From NCBI GenBank assembly GCA_001839685.1, contig MLAK01001128.1:1-32064 (forward strand): a DNA stretch of 32,064 nucleotides, in the 5' to 3' direction. The notes below the pieces were generated by a model. That model did no database searches and was not told the origin of the DNA. It was given only the letters and a program-made list of their open reading frames with translations. The position numbers were made by a program, and so were the translations under genes. The DNA is from Tritrichomonas foetus (lineage: Eukaryota; Parabasalia; Tritrichomonadida; Tritrichomonadidae). Positions 1 through 8,333 of this stretch are shown in pieces. How positions within the stretch are numbered: the first letter of the stretch is position 1; every line of letters starts with the position of its first letter.

Positions 1-330
1 TTGTTTGTTTTATCCTTTTAGTTGGATATTAACTGGCACCCTTTACTATATTAACTTTACTCTTATTTCACCTTTCGAAGGTGTCATTCGTATAATAAAA
101 ATTCAAGCCCGGGATGTCCCAACTTTTTCTTTTTTTTTTTTTTTTTTATTATGATTTTGGTTATCTAAAAATAAGCCAAATTAAACCCTCTTTTCTGATG
201 TTGTTCTATTGTTCATGAATAAATCGTTCAAAAAAATATTTAATATTATCAGTTTTAAATTCTTTCAATTTATCTTTTATACATCAAATTTCAAAAAATT
301 AATCGAGTTTTGCTTTTATTTATAATTAAA
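1..330. other. Intergenic flank with structured stretch and long T-run
   Basis: No coding region is visible. Positions 69-83 form a short hairpin (CACCTT, loop TCG, AAGGTG), and GGGATGTCCC at 111-120 is a second small inverted repeat. GTTGG at 21-25 can pair with CCAAC at 119-123. An almost unbroken T-run follows from about 124 to 147, as after RNA polymerase III transcripts. This is also the 3' side of the minus-strand surface-protein gene ending at 331. A small RNA gene is possible but not shown. Confidence 0.4.
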
Positions 331-2682
331 TCATAAAATATAATTTCCAGCTTCGTTTGACTCAATGAAATCCTGTTTGAATGGATCATTGACATCCCCC
401 TCACCACCCTCATCAAACAATGGATTAATGCTTGTAACTGGCTTCATCGAATTGGAAAACGTTTCAACTACAGCATCTTCCGCTTCAACTTCTGATGGCA
501 AATCTTTTTTGTTCCTTAAAACAAAGAACGCAATGAGCCCCAGAAGAGCAATTGCTGCGACAGCTCCAACAACAATGCCTGCAATTGATCCCGCGCTCAA
601 ATCTTTTGAGTCTTTGCCATCAACATTCATTCCTGCCTCACCACCTCTAGTTGTTGCAACAACAACAAAAATATCTGTTTCAGAATCTGTTTCATCATTG
701 AGATACCAATTACTTTCTGTTTCAAATATGATTTCTGTGTCACTTTCACTTTCTGTTTCACTTTGAGTTGAACTCTCACTTTCTGTTTCTGTTTCACTTT
801 CTGTCTCTGTTTCTGTTTCACTTTCACTTTCTGTCTCTGTTTCTGTTTCGCTTACACTTTCTGTTTCGCTTTCACTTTCTGTTTCAGTTTCACTTTCACT
901 TTCTGTCTCTGTTTCTGTTTCGCTTTCACTTTCTGTTTCTGTTTCACTTTCTGTCTCTGTTTCTGTTTCACTTTCACTTTCTGTTTCTGTTTCACTTGGT
1001 GTTTTTTCTTCACTCTGGGTTTCACTTTCTGTTATTGTCTCGCTTTTGGTTTCAAATTCTGACTCAGAGGCTGAGTTGGTAGAAATAAGAAAAGATTCTG
1101 AGAAAGAAAATTCATCTGTTGGTTGAAAATACTGTGAAGGTGAAAAATAAAATGAATGTGAAAAACCTGCCGAAGAAGAAAAGTCCAAAGAATGTGAAAA
1201 ACCTTGGGATGATGAAAAAGGCATGGAAGATGTAAAATCATTTGAGGAAGAAAAATCGCTTGAAGAAGAAAAATCATTTGAATCTGAGAAAATCTTCGAA
1301 AATGAAAAATCACTTGAGGAAGAAAAATCACTTGAGGAAGAAAAATCACTTGAGGAAGAAAAATCACTTGAGGAAGAAAAATCATTCGAAGAAGAAAAAT
1401 CATTCGAAGAAGAAAAAATATTCGAATATGAAAAGTCACTTGATGATGAGAAATCATTGGATTCTGAGAATTTGTTTGAAGATGAAAACTTATTCGAAAA
1501 TGAAAAATCACCAGAAGGACTAAACTGTATTGATTCAGTAAAGTAATCTGATGCTGGTGGAGCTGGAAGATGAAATATACAGGCATATCCATCTGCATCA
1601 TGACCTGGAACTTTCCCTGCACCATAATCAAGTCCAGGGAATGTGTAGTCCCATTTAATTTTATATGCATTATTCTCACTATTATCCGAAATTGTTTGAT
1701 AATTTGATGCTACAGGTTGACTTGTATCAAAATAACAGTTTTTTAAAGAAAAGTATTGGTTGCTACCACTGTTAAGTTGACTAGATTCAACAAATGTTGT
1801 ATATTTCAGATTAGCAAAGTAAATATTATTGACGTTAAATCGTGCACCATTTTCACTTGAAGATCCACAATTAAACAATGTATGAAAATTCTCCCGAGAA
1901 GATGTATATGATGTATTAAAAATCGCACCATATTGTATGGCTACACCGTTATAGCTGGTGGCATAAACAACTGTTGGAACGTCAATATATGACAACCACA
2001 CTTTATTCATTGAAACATCCTTTCCCTGTTCTGCAAGCAAATCAGCAAATAAAATTCCACAATTATTTGTGATTTTAGAAATGTTCGAATTCATAATCTC
2101 AATATTCTGTGGTGAACCATAAATTAAATAATTTATATCATCATTTCCCGATGCCATTTCGCCAGGACAACATAATATTGTTGACTGTTCAAATTTAAAT
2201 TGATTTGTGACATACAACGTATGTATATTTGATCCTTTTCCATAGGAATTATAGAAACAGCAAGTTTTAAGAGTGATTGAAGGACCAGATTTTGCACCAG
2301 TGGTGGAAAGAAGATGATTATTGGATACTATACAATTGAAAAACGAACATGATGTCATTTCTATTCCTTCATAATTGGTACATGAAGTTGGTTGACGTGA
2401 ATCTGTTTTTCCATCATAAATATTGTTACTTTCTGAATAACGATTGTTCGCAATTGCGCATGCTGGTGAAGGATTTATTGATGCACTGTTAAGGATAATA
2501 CTATTTTGAACATAATTGAATTCTGATTGGGTTATTTTTAAACTGGGAACATCAAGGAAAATAATTGGAAAACTTTTTGATATTTTGCTCATATGAAGAG
2601 ATATATGATGTGATTGTCCACAAAACATAAGAGTAGAATATACATTACTTTGTATAAATGTGAGTAAAGTTAGATTTAACAT
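331..2682 (-). CDS. Type I surface protein: beta-helix ectodomain, FS- and SE-rich stalk, one TM segment
   Basis: This is a predicted cell-surface protein of 783 residues. The frame extends upstream to 2829, but the first ATG is at 2680-2682. That start gives a hydrophobic N-terminus (MLNLTLLTFIQSNVYS) that looks like a signal peptide. Residues about 20-380 have short FxN/YxN-type segments (FFNC, FYNS, IFNTS, YFDTS) spaced as in right-handed beta-helix or Pmp-like ectodomains, though the GGA[ILV] motif of chlamydial Pmp proteins was not seen. Residues about 385-531 are an FSSSSD/FSSSND hexapeptide array. Residues about 541-651 are an SETETESE run rich in Ser, Thr and Glu. One membrane helix (GIVVGAVAAIALLGLIAFFV) lies near residues 700-722, followed by a basic stop (RNKK) and a 61-residue tail with NPLF and NDPF, which resemble NPXY/NPF endocytic signals. 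Trichomonads have large families of such proteins, implicated in adherence. The role here is inferred. Confidence 0.75.
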   Translation of the reverse strand: MLNLTLLTFIQSNVYSTLMFCGQSHHISLHMSKISKSFPIIFLDVPSLKITQSEFNYVQNSIILNSASINPSPACAIANNRYSESNNIYDGKTDSRQPTSCTNYEGIEMTSCSFFNCIVSNNHLLSTTGAKSGPSITLKTCCFYNSYGKGSNIHTLYVTNQFKFEQSTILCCPGEMASGNDDINYLIYGSPQNIEIMNSNISKITNNCGILFADLLAEQGKDVSMNKVWLSYIDVPTVVYATSYNGVAIQYGAIFNTSYTSSRENFHTLFNCGSSSENGARFNVNNIYFANLKYTTFVESSQLNSGSNQYFSLKNCYFDTSQPVASNYQTISDNSENNAYKIKWDYTFPGLDYGAGKVPGHDADGYACIFHLPAPPASDYFTESIQFSPSGDFSFSNKFSSSNKFSESNDFSSSSDFSYSNIFSSSNDFSSSNDFSSSSDFSSSSDFSSSSDFSSSSDFSFSKIFSDSNDFSSSSDFSSSNDFTSSMPFSSSQGFSHSLDFSSSAGFSHSFYFSPSQYFQPTDEFSFSESFLISTNSASESEFETKSETITESETQSEEKTPSETETESESETETETESETETESESETETETESESETETESESETESVSETETETESESETETETESETETESESSTQSETESESDTEIIFETESNWYLNDETDSETDIFVVVATTRGGEAGMNVDGKDSKDLSAGSIAGIVVGAVAAIALLGLIAFFVLRNKKDLPSEVEAEDAVVETFSNSMKPVTSINPLFDEGGEGDVNDPFKQDFIESNEAGNYIL
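730..1060 (-). repeat. Coding repeat: Ser/Thr/Glu-rich hexamer-like tract
   Basis: On the plus strand this reads as repeated TCTGTTTCTGTTTCACTTTC-type units; on the coding strand it gives alternating SE and TE dipeptides (SETETESE) within the surface protein. Open frames seen on the other strand here are by-products of the low-complexity sequence. Confidence 0.8.
1090..1530 (-). repeat. Coding repeat: 18-bp unit encoding FSSSSD/FSSSND
   Basis: About two dozen six-residue units, F-S-x-S-x-[DN/K/I], lie between the beta-helix part and the SE-rich stalk of the surface protein. The central copies (about 1310-1400) are nearly identical at DNA level (TCACTTGAGGAAGAAAAA), which points to recent unit duplication. 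The outer copies have diverged (FSHSLD, FSPSQY). Confidence 0.85.
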
Positions 2683-3735
2683 CAATTTTGGGATTAACAA
2701 TGTTATATGAAATGATGAGGTTCTCACTTGAAAACTCAGAATTTTGTGAGTGTTTTGTAATAATTTTGGAGAATTATAATTATATATTTTTGAAGAGTTC
2801 TGAAATATATTCAAAATTGAAGAAGTCAATATTATTTTAATCTTAATTATGTTTTTCTATTTCTATACCTTTCATGAGAAATAATTCCTTATCGGATTCA
2901 AAAATTGGTATCATAGCTTTGTGTTTTGACTGTATTCCCATTGAACTGTGATCTGCTTGACAAGTTTTCGGCAAAAATAATGCAAACTTTTGTGTTGTTT
3001 TTGTTGTTTTCCTTCTCAAAAGTAGTAAATATCAGTTTTTGAATCAAATATTTGAGTTTATACACTCAAAGAATGTCATTACTTTTTGGGATGAACTCTA
3101 TCGGTGTATCTGATAAATACTCAAAAAATTTCAAAGATATAACAATTTCCACGTGCATTTTTTTAACTCATTTCCAGAAGTTTGAGAGAAAAACAATTTT
3201 ATATTCAAAATGAATTGCTAAATAATTGAATTATTTCACTTCGAAATTAAATAAATATGTTCTCTTGTCGATCCCACTTTTGATTGTTAGATGATTTTTC
3301 TTCTTGATATTCTCTAGTGAAATTGAGATATTGATTGTTGCTAATCCAAATTTGTTGCTTATCTAAATTTGTTGTTTATCAATATTTGATGTTTATCAAT
3401 ATTTGATGTTTATCTAAATTTGATGTTCGTCTAAATTTGATGTTTATCAATATTTGATGTTTGTCTAAATTTGATATTTGTCTAAATTTGATGTTTATCA
3501 ATATTTGATGTTTATCAATATTTGATGTTTATCTAAATTTGATGTTTGTCTAAATTTGATGTTTGTCTAAATTTGATGTTTATCTAAATTTGATGTTTAT
3601 CTAAATTTGATGTTAATCATTAATCTCAAGTTGAGTTTTTACAGGAGAAAATAAATTCATTCCCACCTTTATATGAGATTATAAAACAATTTTAAAGAAA
3701 TAATAACAAAAAAAAGTAAATTCATTGACAAACAT
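2683..3735. other. Gene-free stretch upstream of surface protein, containing tandem array
   Basis: No ORF of useful length is visible. The part next to 2682 is the promoter and leader of the minus-strand surface-protein gene; a TCATTT word (minus strand, 2710-2715) resembles the trichomonad initiator consensus TCAYTW about 30 bases before the ATG. The 17-bp tandem array at 3334-3622 lies nearer the 3' end of the Rab gene. Confidence 0.5.
3334..3622 (+). repeat. 17-bp tandem repeat array, about 17 copies
   Basis: The unit is TTTGATGTTTATCTAAA. Fifteen good copies run in exact register from 3351 to 3605, with degenerate copies at each end (3334-3350 and 3606-3622). Two variable positions recur: TATCAATA in place of TATCTAAA, and TGTCTAAA. 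The period is not a multiple of three and the array lies in noncoding DNA, 114 bp past the stop of the Rab gene. Confidence 0.95.
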
Positions 3736-4335
3736 TTAACAACAGGATGATTTTTCATTCACCGGCACTGGCGTCAGCTGCAGCGGTTGGCGATCCTTCG
3801 CCCTTCCTGGCGTGACGATTGTGTGAACGAGCTGCTCGATTGATTCAGCAACATTCAAGCCGGACTTTGCAGAAACTTTGTTTTTCAGGACAATTCGATT
3901 TTTTTCGCAAAATTCTTCTATCGTCGAATCTGTGACTGCCGTTCCGTCGTCGAGGTCGGCTTTGTTTCCCAGGAGGAGGACAGGGAGTTCGCAGCCCATG
4001 TCGACAACAACCGTATCGAGAAACATTTCGAGATATATTCCGACATCTGAAAACGATTGAGGATTCGTGAGATCGTAGACGAGGACAAGACCATTGGCCC
4101 CACGGAGGAGGGAAGGTGCTACTGATCGAAACCTCTCCTCGCCCGATGTGTCCCATAATAAAAGAGTAAATTCTGTATCGTCGATTTTCAGAGAGTGAGT
4201 GAAAAATCCTGCCCCGATTGTATTGATTGTGTCCTCTTGGAACCGGTTGTTACAATATCGATGTATTAATGAGGTCTTTCCAACGCTTGCTGCCCCGAGA
4301 AAAACGATTTTTAGATCGAGAGAATCATCAGCCAT
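3736..4335 (-). CDS. Rab-family small GTPase (Rab5/21/22-like)
   Basis: A GTP-binding switch protein of vesicle traffic, 199 residues, the usual Rab length. The P-loop is GAASVGKT (14-21), the switch I region is TINTIGAGF (36-44), and G3 is WDTSGEE (61-67). G4 is NKAD (124-127), G5 is SAK (155-157), and the C-terminal SSCC provides the double-cysteine geranylgeranylation site. The TIGAGF switch I and overall pattern are closest to the Rab5/21/22 endocytic group; the subfamily is an inference. The G3 residue equivalent to Ras Gln61 is Glu66 instead of Gln, which should alter GTP hydrolysis. The gene is far GC-richer than most of the window (about 55% in the 60 bases from 3961). The ATG at 4333-4335 is the only good start. 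The stop overlaps TAAA, the trichomonad polyadenylation signal word. Confidence 0.9.
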   Translation of the reverse strand: MADDSLDLKIVFLGAASVGKTSLIHRYCNNRFQEDTINTIGAGFFTHSLKIDDTEFTLLLWDTSGEERFRSVAPSLLRGANGLVLVYDLTNPQSFSDVGIYLEMFLDTVVVDMGCELPVLLLGNKADLDDGTAVTDSTIEEFCEKNRIVLKNKVSAKSGLNVAESIEQLVHTIVTPGRAKDRQPLQLTPVPVNEKSSCC

Positions 4336-4867
4336 TTGAACTTTTTGAATATAATATCATCAATTCAAAAAAAGACAAAATGAAGTTAAACTTTTTATGT
4401 TGATAAATAGTCAGATAACTTTTTGGGTTCAGCGCTCATTCGAAGTGAATTCATTTATCTTGAAACAACAACATTACTGGAATATCATGTCTGTAAAAGT
4501 ATATTTCATTTTCAATTATTCATAATTGAAGTTTATTCTATTTTATAAATCAATGAATATATCTTATTGTGTTTATTATGAACAAAGAAATACATAACAT
4601 TATATGTAATGTCAACATTATAGATAATGATGGCACTATATTCATATTATTTTCAAATCATAAGATCAAACAATACATGAAAAAAATTATCTTAAGTTCA
4701 TATCATATTCATTGATATTTATATATTAGCTTTATGAAGAATTATAATTGCATATTCGTTAATTGATCAAGATATTTTTAAAAAAGAAAAAAAACGTTAG
4801 CAGTTTTTAAGGTCAATTATTATATAAAAGGTCTTTTTCCTCAAAAAAAAAAATAACGACAAAAGAT
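4336..4867. other. Divergent intergenic region between Rab and 124-aa gene
   Basis: AT-rich spacer serving as 5' region for two divergent genes. No ORF, repeat or RNA gene is apparent. An A-run (about 4845-4855) sits just before the plus-strand start codon. Confidence 0.5.
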
Positions 4868-5242
4868 ATGAGTTTTTTTAACGATGCCTCCTGCTATCGT
4901 GAAATCACGCAATGGCGGGCGGTTTTTAACACTCCATCAATTACGGAAAACACGCAACCATTATTTTCAAACTTCGGATCAATATCAGACGATTTTCCAA
5001 ACGTCAGAGATACCGATACAGTTTCTCGAAACATTGCAGAACAGTTTGCAATGGATGTTTACATGGAACTTAGAAGCGAACTTCAAACAGATACCCGAGC
5101 TATTCAGACATCCCATACAGAGCGAAAACCAACTCCAAAAGCCGTTCCACCGCACAGAACACCAAATGTGACGCCACACAATTCGAGGAGAGGACCGAGA
5201 AACCACTCAATTTTGCAGCCGAAAGAAAAACTTTATTTCTGA
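4868..5242 (+). CDS. Small protein of unknown function (124 aa)
   Basis: I do not recognise this protein. It starts at an ATG and runs 124 residues to TGA. The first half (to about residue 80) could be partly helical (RNIAEQFAMDVYMELRSEL at about 54-72). The C-terminal third is rich in Pro, Arg, His and Asn and probably disordered and basic (PHRTPNVTPHNSRRGPRNHS). There is no signal peptide, membrane helix or known motif. Its G+C is near 48% in the 60 bases from 5101, like the divergent Rab gene and unlike the surrounding DNA, which argues that it is a real gene under similar codon selection. An overlapping 95-codon frame (4884-5171) is the less likely alternative because its residues look random. 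Confidence 0.55.
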   Translation: MSFFNDASCYREITQWRAVFNTPSITENTQPLFSNFGSISDDFPNVRDTDTVSRNIAEQFAMDVYMELRSELQTDTRAIQTSHTERKPTPKAVPPHRTPNVTPHNSRRGPRNHSILQPKEKLYF

Positions 5243-5824
5243 CGTTTTTTATTTGAGCGGTCGTGCTACTCTTTTGAAATATGTATTTACACTATGTTAT
5301 TCACATGTGTGTGCAACCTTATTTGTATTTGTGTGCGCTTTTGTAGGCTAATACCATGATGTTATTAAACACTTCATTTTGAGGATTTTTTTTTCCTCGA
5401 TCTTTTTATTTTGATCCAATTTTTTTCATCTAGCATCATCCTGTGTTAATTATTTGGAATAAATGAGCGGCCATTAATATAATTCTTCGTTGTTAATAAT
5501 TTGATTTTGATGTTTGTATGTTTATTTTGATGTGTTTGTTTGTATGTTTTGATGTTTGTTTATTTTGATGTTTGATTGTTTGTTTGTTTTGATGTTTGTA
5601 TGTTAATTTTGATGTTTGTATGTTTATTTTGATGTTTGTTTGTTTTGATGTTTGTATGTTTATTTTGATGCGTTTGTTTGTTTTGATGTTTGTATGTATG
5701 TTTGTTTATTTTGATGCTTGCTTGTTTATTTTGATGCTTGCTTGTTTATTTTAATGTTTTTTAACTGTAAAACTTCGGCATCAAAAGGGCTTTCCCATGA
5801 CGCTTTCTGTAAATTAGTTATTTT
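5243..5824. other. Convergent intergenic region with tandem array
   Basis: The stretch between two 3' ends (124-aa gene and BTB-like/discoidin gene) has no ORF. A pyrimidine- and T-rich trailer follows the 124-aa gene, and the second half is the TTTTGATG repeat array. Confidence 0.6.
5505..5760 (+). repeat. Tandem array of TTTTGATG units with variable TGTT/TGTA tails
   Basis: Thirteen units each begin with TTTTGATG (the last is TTTTAATG), followed by TGTT, TGTA, CGTT or CTTG words, most often giving TTTTGATGTTTGTATGTTTA (20 bp). Unit lengths range from 16 to 28 bp, mostly in steps of four, as expected from slippage of a tetranucleotide inside the unit. Copies 11 and 12 are identical CTTGCTTG variants. 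Confidence 0.9.
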
Positions 5825-7183
5825 TTAGCTATTATACAGTCTTCCACGAAAATCAATCCCGCCAATGAACATTTGTGCTGTACTAACTCCATTAAAACCA
5901 GTATGACGAATTCTGATAAATCGAAATGGAATTCTAATTTTGTCAATATCGAATATTCGTGTGGCACGCGCTTCATTCAATGATGAAGTATTCTTCGAAT
6001 CAAGTTCAATCCATTCATCTTGATTATTTGACCCTTCAAGAATCCATTGTTTCATATTGTATGTGACAGTAGAATAGCATTTAATTTCATATGATGTTAT
6101 CAGCATTTTGGTATCAACAAATTCAAACATTATCCATGAATTTGGAACATTATTCGATCCAAACTGTTGACCATTATATAAGAAATTTGCATCACCAGAT
6201 GACACTGATACTTTGACTAAATCAGTTAAAGAAATTGTATTCAAATTGGTTTCATTATTTGTACCAGATTTGCTAATGAAGGTAGAAAAGATGCCTTCAT
6301 TTTCAAAACTAACATATTGATATCTATCTATGTTAATATCATGTTGATTACGAATATCAATTTTCAATCTCGATGAAATTGAATTCCATATTTGCGCATT
6401 CAAAAAAGAAATATTAAATGACTGAGTAAAGTTACTGATTTCTTCAGGGGAAACATTTTCAAAGTGAACAAATTCAAACAGCGAATAAAATTCTTTATTT
6501 TCATTTGATAATTTTGAAAGAGTTTGAATTAATTGATCTTCATTGCTTATAACTAATGAATTATTCGTTAATATCGAATAAAGAATATCATAATCAGTAA
6601 ACTTCGTTAAAGTTTCAATGGAAATTGTATAGAAATGAGATGAAATATAATTGATTTCTTCATCAATGTTAAGTCCATTAGAAAAACTTTTCTTCTTCTT
6701 TATTCGTTGAAACATTTTCTCAATTAAAGAATTTGTTGATTGATCGATTTCATTGTTATTTGCATTATTGCTTTGATGGCCGTTTTGTTTTGTTATATTT
6801 TGATCAATATTGTTCATGCCATTGGAATTTTGCTTTTTGTATTCAGTGTCAATATCAATTGAAGCTAAAAATAATTCTTCATTTTCTATTTTTTGTGATA
6901 TTTCTTCATAAAAATCTTTGTTAAATTCATTGATTTCTAAAGAATTACCATATGCCAGGTCAATTACAGTATTAAAATCACCTTTACTTTTTGTTGATAA
7001 TATTAATTCTGTTGCTGTTGGATCAGAAAAATGAAGCCTGGCCGCTTTGGCAGAAAGAAAATCAGCCACAAAACGACAACATTTATACACTTTTTTATAT
7101 ACTATAAATTCAAATAAGTCAGTGTATTTTGAATAATGAAGGTTCTGAAATCCTCTTGTTGAGAGAGAAATGTTTTTTCTCAT
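5825..7183 (-). CDS. BTB-like plus F5/8 type C (discoidin) domain protein
   Basis: 452 residues. Residues about 22-100 (FEFIVYKKVYKCCRFVADFL, SDPTATEL, NEELFLASID) match the BTB/POZ-like N-terminal domain of a large trichomonad family. An Asn-rich linker follows (about 117-150), then a helical middle (about 150-300). The C-terminal part is an F5/8 type C jelly-roll: SWIMFEFVDTKM near 348, the QWILEGSNNQDEWIELD signature near 380, and FRFIRIRHTGFN near 430, similar to the domain in BTBD9-type proteins. No signal peptide or membrane helix is present, so it is probably intracellular. In other eukaryotes such proteins mediate protein interactions, sometimes as cullin-3 adaptors; the role here is not known. 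The stop overlaps TAAA. Confidence 0.8.
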   Translation of the reverse strand: MRKNISLSTRGFQNLHYSKYTDLFEFIVYKKVYKCCRFVADFLSAKAARLHFSDPTATELILSTKSKGDFNTVIDLAYGNSLEINEFNKDFYEEISQKIENEELFLASIDIDTEYKKQNSNGMNNIDQNITKQNGHQSNNANNNEIDQSTNSLIEKMFQRIKKKKSFSNGLNIDEEINYISSHFYTISIETLTKFTDYDILYSILTNNSLVISNEDQLIQTLSKLSNENKEFYSLFEFVHFENVSPEEISNFTQSFNISFLNAQIWNSISSRLKIDIRNQHDINIDRYQYVSFENEGIFSTFISKSGTNNETNLNTISLTDLVKVSVSSGDANFLYNGQQFGSNNVPNSWIMFEFVDTKMLITSYEIKCYSTVTYNMKQWILEGSNNQDEWIELDSKNTSSLNEARATRIFDIDKIRIPFRFIRIRHTGFNGVSTAQMFIGGIDFRGRLYNS

Positions 7184-8003
7184 TCGATATGAATATTGTT
7201 TATTATTAAAATTTCATATGCCACTAGTTTTTTCTCTGAAATAAAATATGTCATTCCAAATGGTTGTTGGAGATATCTCGATATCAAAAACAAAAAATTG
7301 ATATTAAACTGGATATTAAGCTTAATTATTGACTTGTACAAAATATATAATAAAAATTAATAGAAATTGGTCTTTATATTTTCTTGATGAGATGATAATC
7401 CATTCATAGATCAGGGTATGTACATTTTTTATTAAGTATATCATTATTATTTTCCTCATAACATCATTGAAATGTCCAGAATCAATGTTGTAAATAATTT
7501 TTACATATTGAGACTAGATTTACCGTTTTAACCGTTTTTGAGATTTCACTAAAGTGAAAGATAATATTATTTGATGTATTTAGCTCCATTGTTTAAGATA
7601 GATACGAGATTTATTGAAAAAGATTCATTTCATTTTTGTGAACGAATATTATTCGATTTGAATATTCTAATTCGATCAAAATTTATCATGCAGTGTTTCT
7701 ATTCATGGTATAATAAAGGATGGCTTGATCAAATCGAAAAATAATTAAAAATAGAAATTTATTTGTTTAGATATGTTTTTCTCGTGAAATTACTTTGTTG
7801 TTCATTAGGAGATATAACAAGAAGATGCATCTCTATCCTATCTTCTTTTTCTTTTATCATCCTTTTGATAACTATTTTAATTGAAAGGATCGATTAAATC
7901 TTCTTAATTTTTGAATAATATTCAATTTTTGTGAATTCTCAAAGTTAAATTGAATCAATGAAAAATTTTCCTTTTTGGCGTTCATCGTGAATTATTACAG
8001 TAA
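7184..8003. other. Divergent intergenic region, 820 bp
   Basis: No gene, RNA or repeat array is visible. It contains the promoters of the discoidin gene (-) and the small acidic protein (+). ACCGTTTTAACCG at 7522-7534 holds two AACGG/AACCG-type words resembling Myb recognition elements, one on each strand. Confidence 0.5.
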
Positions 8004-8333
8004 ATGATCATCAGGAAACAATTTCCAATAAGACGAAAATCCCATGGAAGTATAAATAAAGAAGATTTCATCAAAAAGGCAATTTCTCATGAATCGGAAT
8101 CTGATTCTGATTCTGAGTCAGATTCTGATATTATTATAATAATGAAAACAAATGAATCATGTAATAACAATGTGAATCAAAAAGAATTGAATGACCAAGA
8201 AAAATCAAAAATGTATAATGAAATTTTTGATGCTGTGGTTGATTCCATTAAATTATCAAATATTTTATCAAAACTTCCAGGAGTGAATCCAAATGATCCA
8301 ATATTTGATGATTTTAAATTAATGCAAATATGA
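8004..8333 (+). CDS. Small acidic protein of unknown function (109 aa)
   Basis: Not recognised. A basic start (MIIRKQFPIRRKSHG) is followed by an acidic Ser/Asp/Glu run (ESESDSDSESDSD at about 30-42), the isoleucine stretch DIIIIM, and a helical C-terminus ending LMQI. Residues about 65-105 (EKSKMYNEIFDAVVDSIKL, LPGVNPNDPIFDDF) look like a structured helical segment and are not random low complexity. The SD run would suit casein kinase 2 phosphorylation. It starts at an ATG and ends with TGA, 312 bp before the FPGS gene on the same strand. It is a probable real gene, but short enough to be uncertain. Confidence 0.5.
   Translation: MIIRKQFPIRRKSHGSINKEDFIKKAISHESESDSDSESDSDIIIIMKTNESCNNNVNQKELNDQEKSKMYNEIFDAVVDSIKLSNILSKLPGVNPNDPIFDDFKLMQI

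Noticed and set aside
1..130. tRNA gene in the structured stretch
   Set aside because: The B-box-like AATTCAAGCCC lacks a pairing T-stem, and the acceptor ends do not match at tRNA spacing.
365..1546. Long open frames on the plus strand and in other minus frames across 365-1679 (KK- and EEEK-rich)
   Set aside because: They mirror the FS- and SE-rich repeats of the surface protein; low-complexity DNA with an 18-bp or 6-bp period stays open in several frames. Their translations have no independent features.
2683..2829. N-terminal extension of the surface protein to 2829
   Set aside because: It begins with TTG, which is not a likely start in this eukaryote, and it buries the signal peptide. 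The same reasoning removed extensions at 20021-20041, 22326-22349 and 31366-31407.
3334..3622. CRISPR-like array
   Set aside because: Units are directly adjacent with no spacers, and the sequence is eukaryotic.
3845..4156. Overlapping frames of 60-103 codons inside the Rab gene
   Set aside because: The Rab frame carries all GTPase motifs; the others are by-products of its GC-rich codons.
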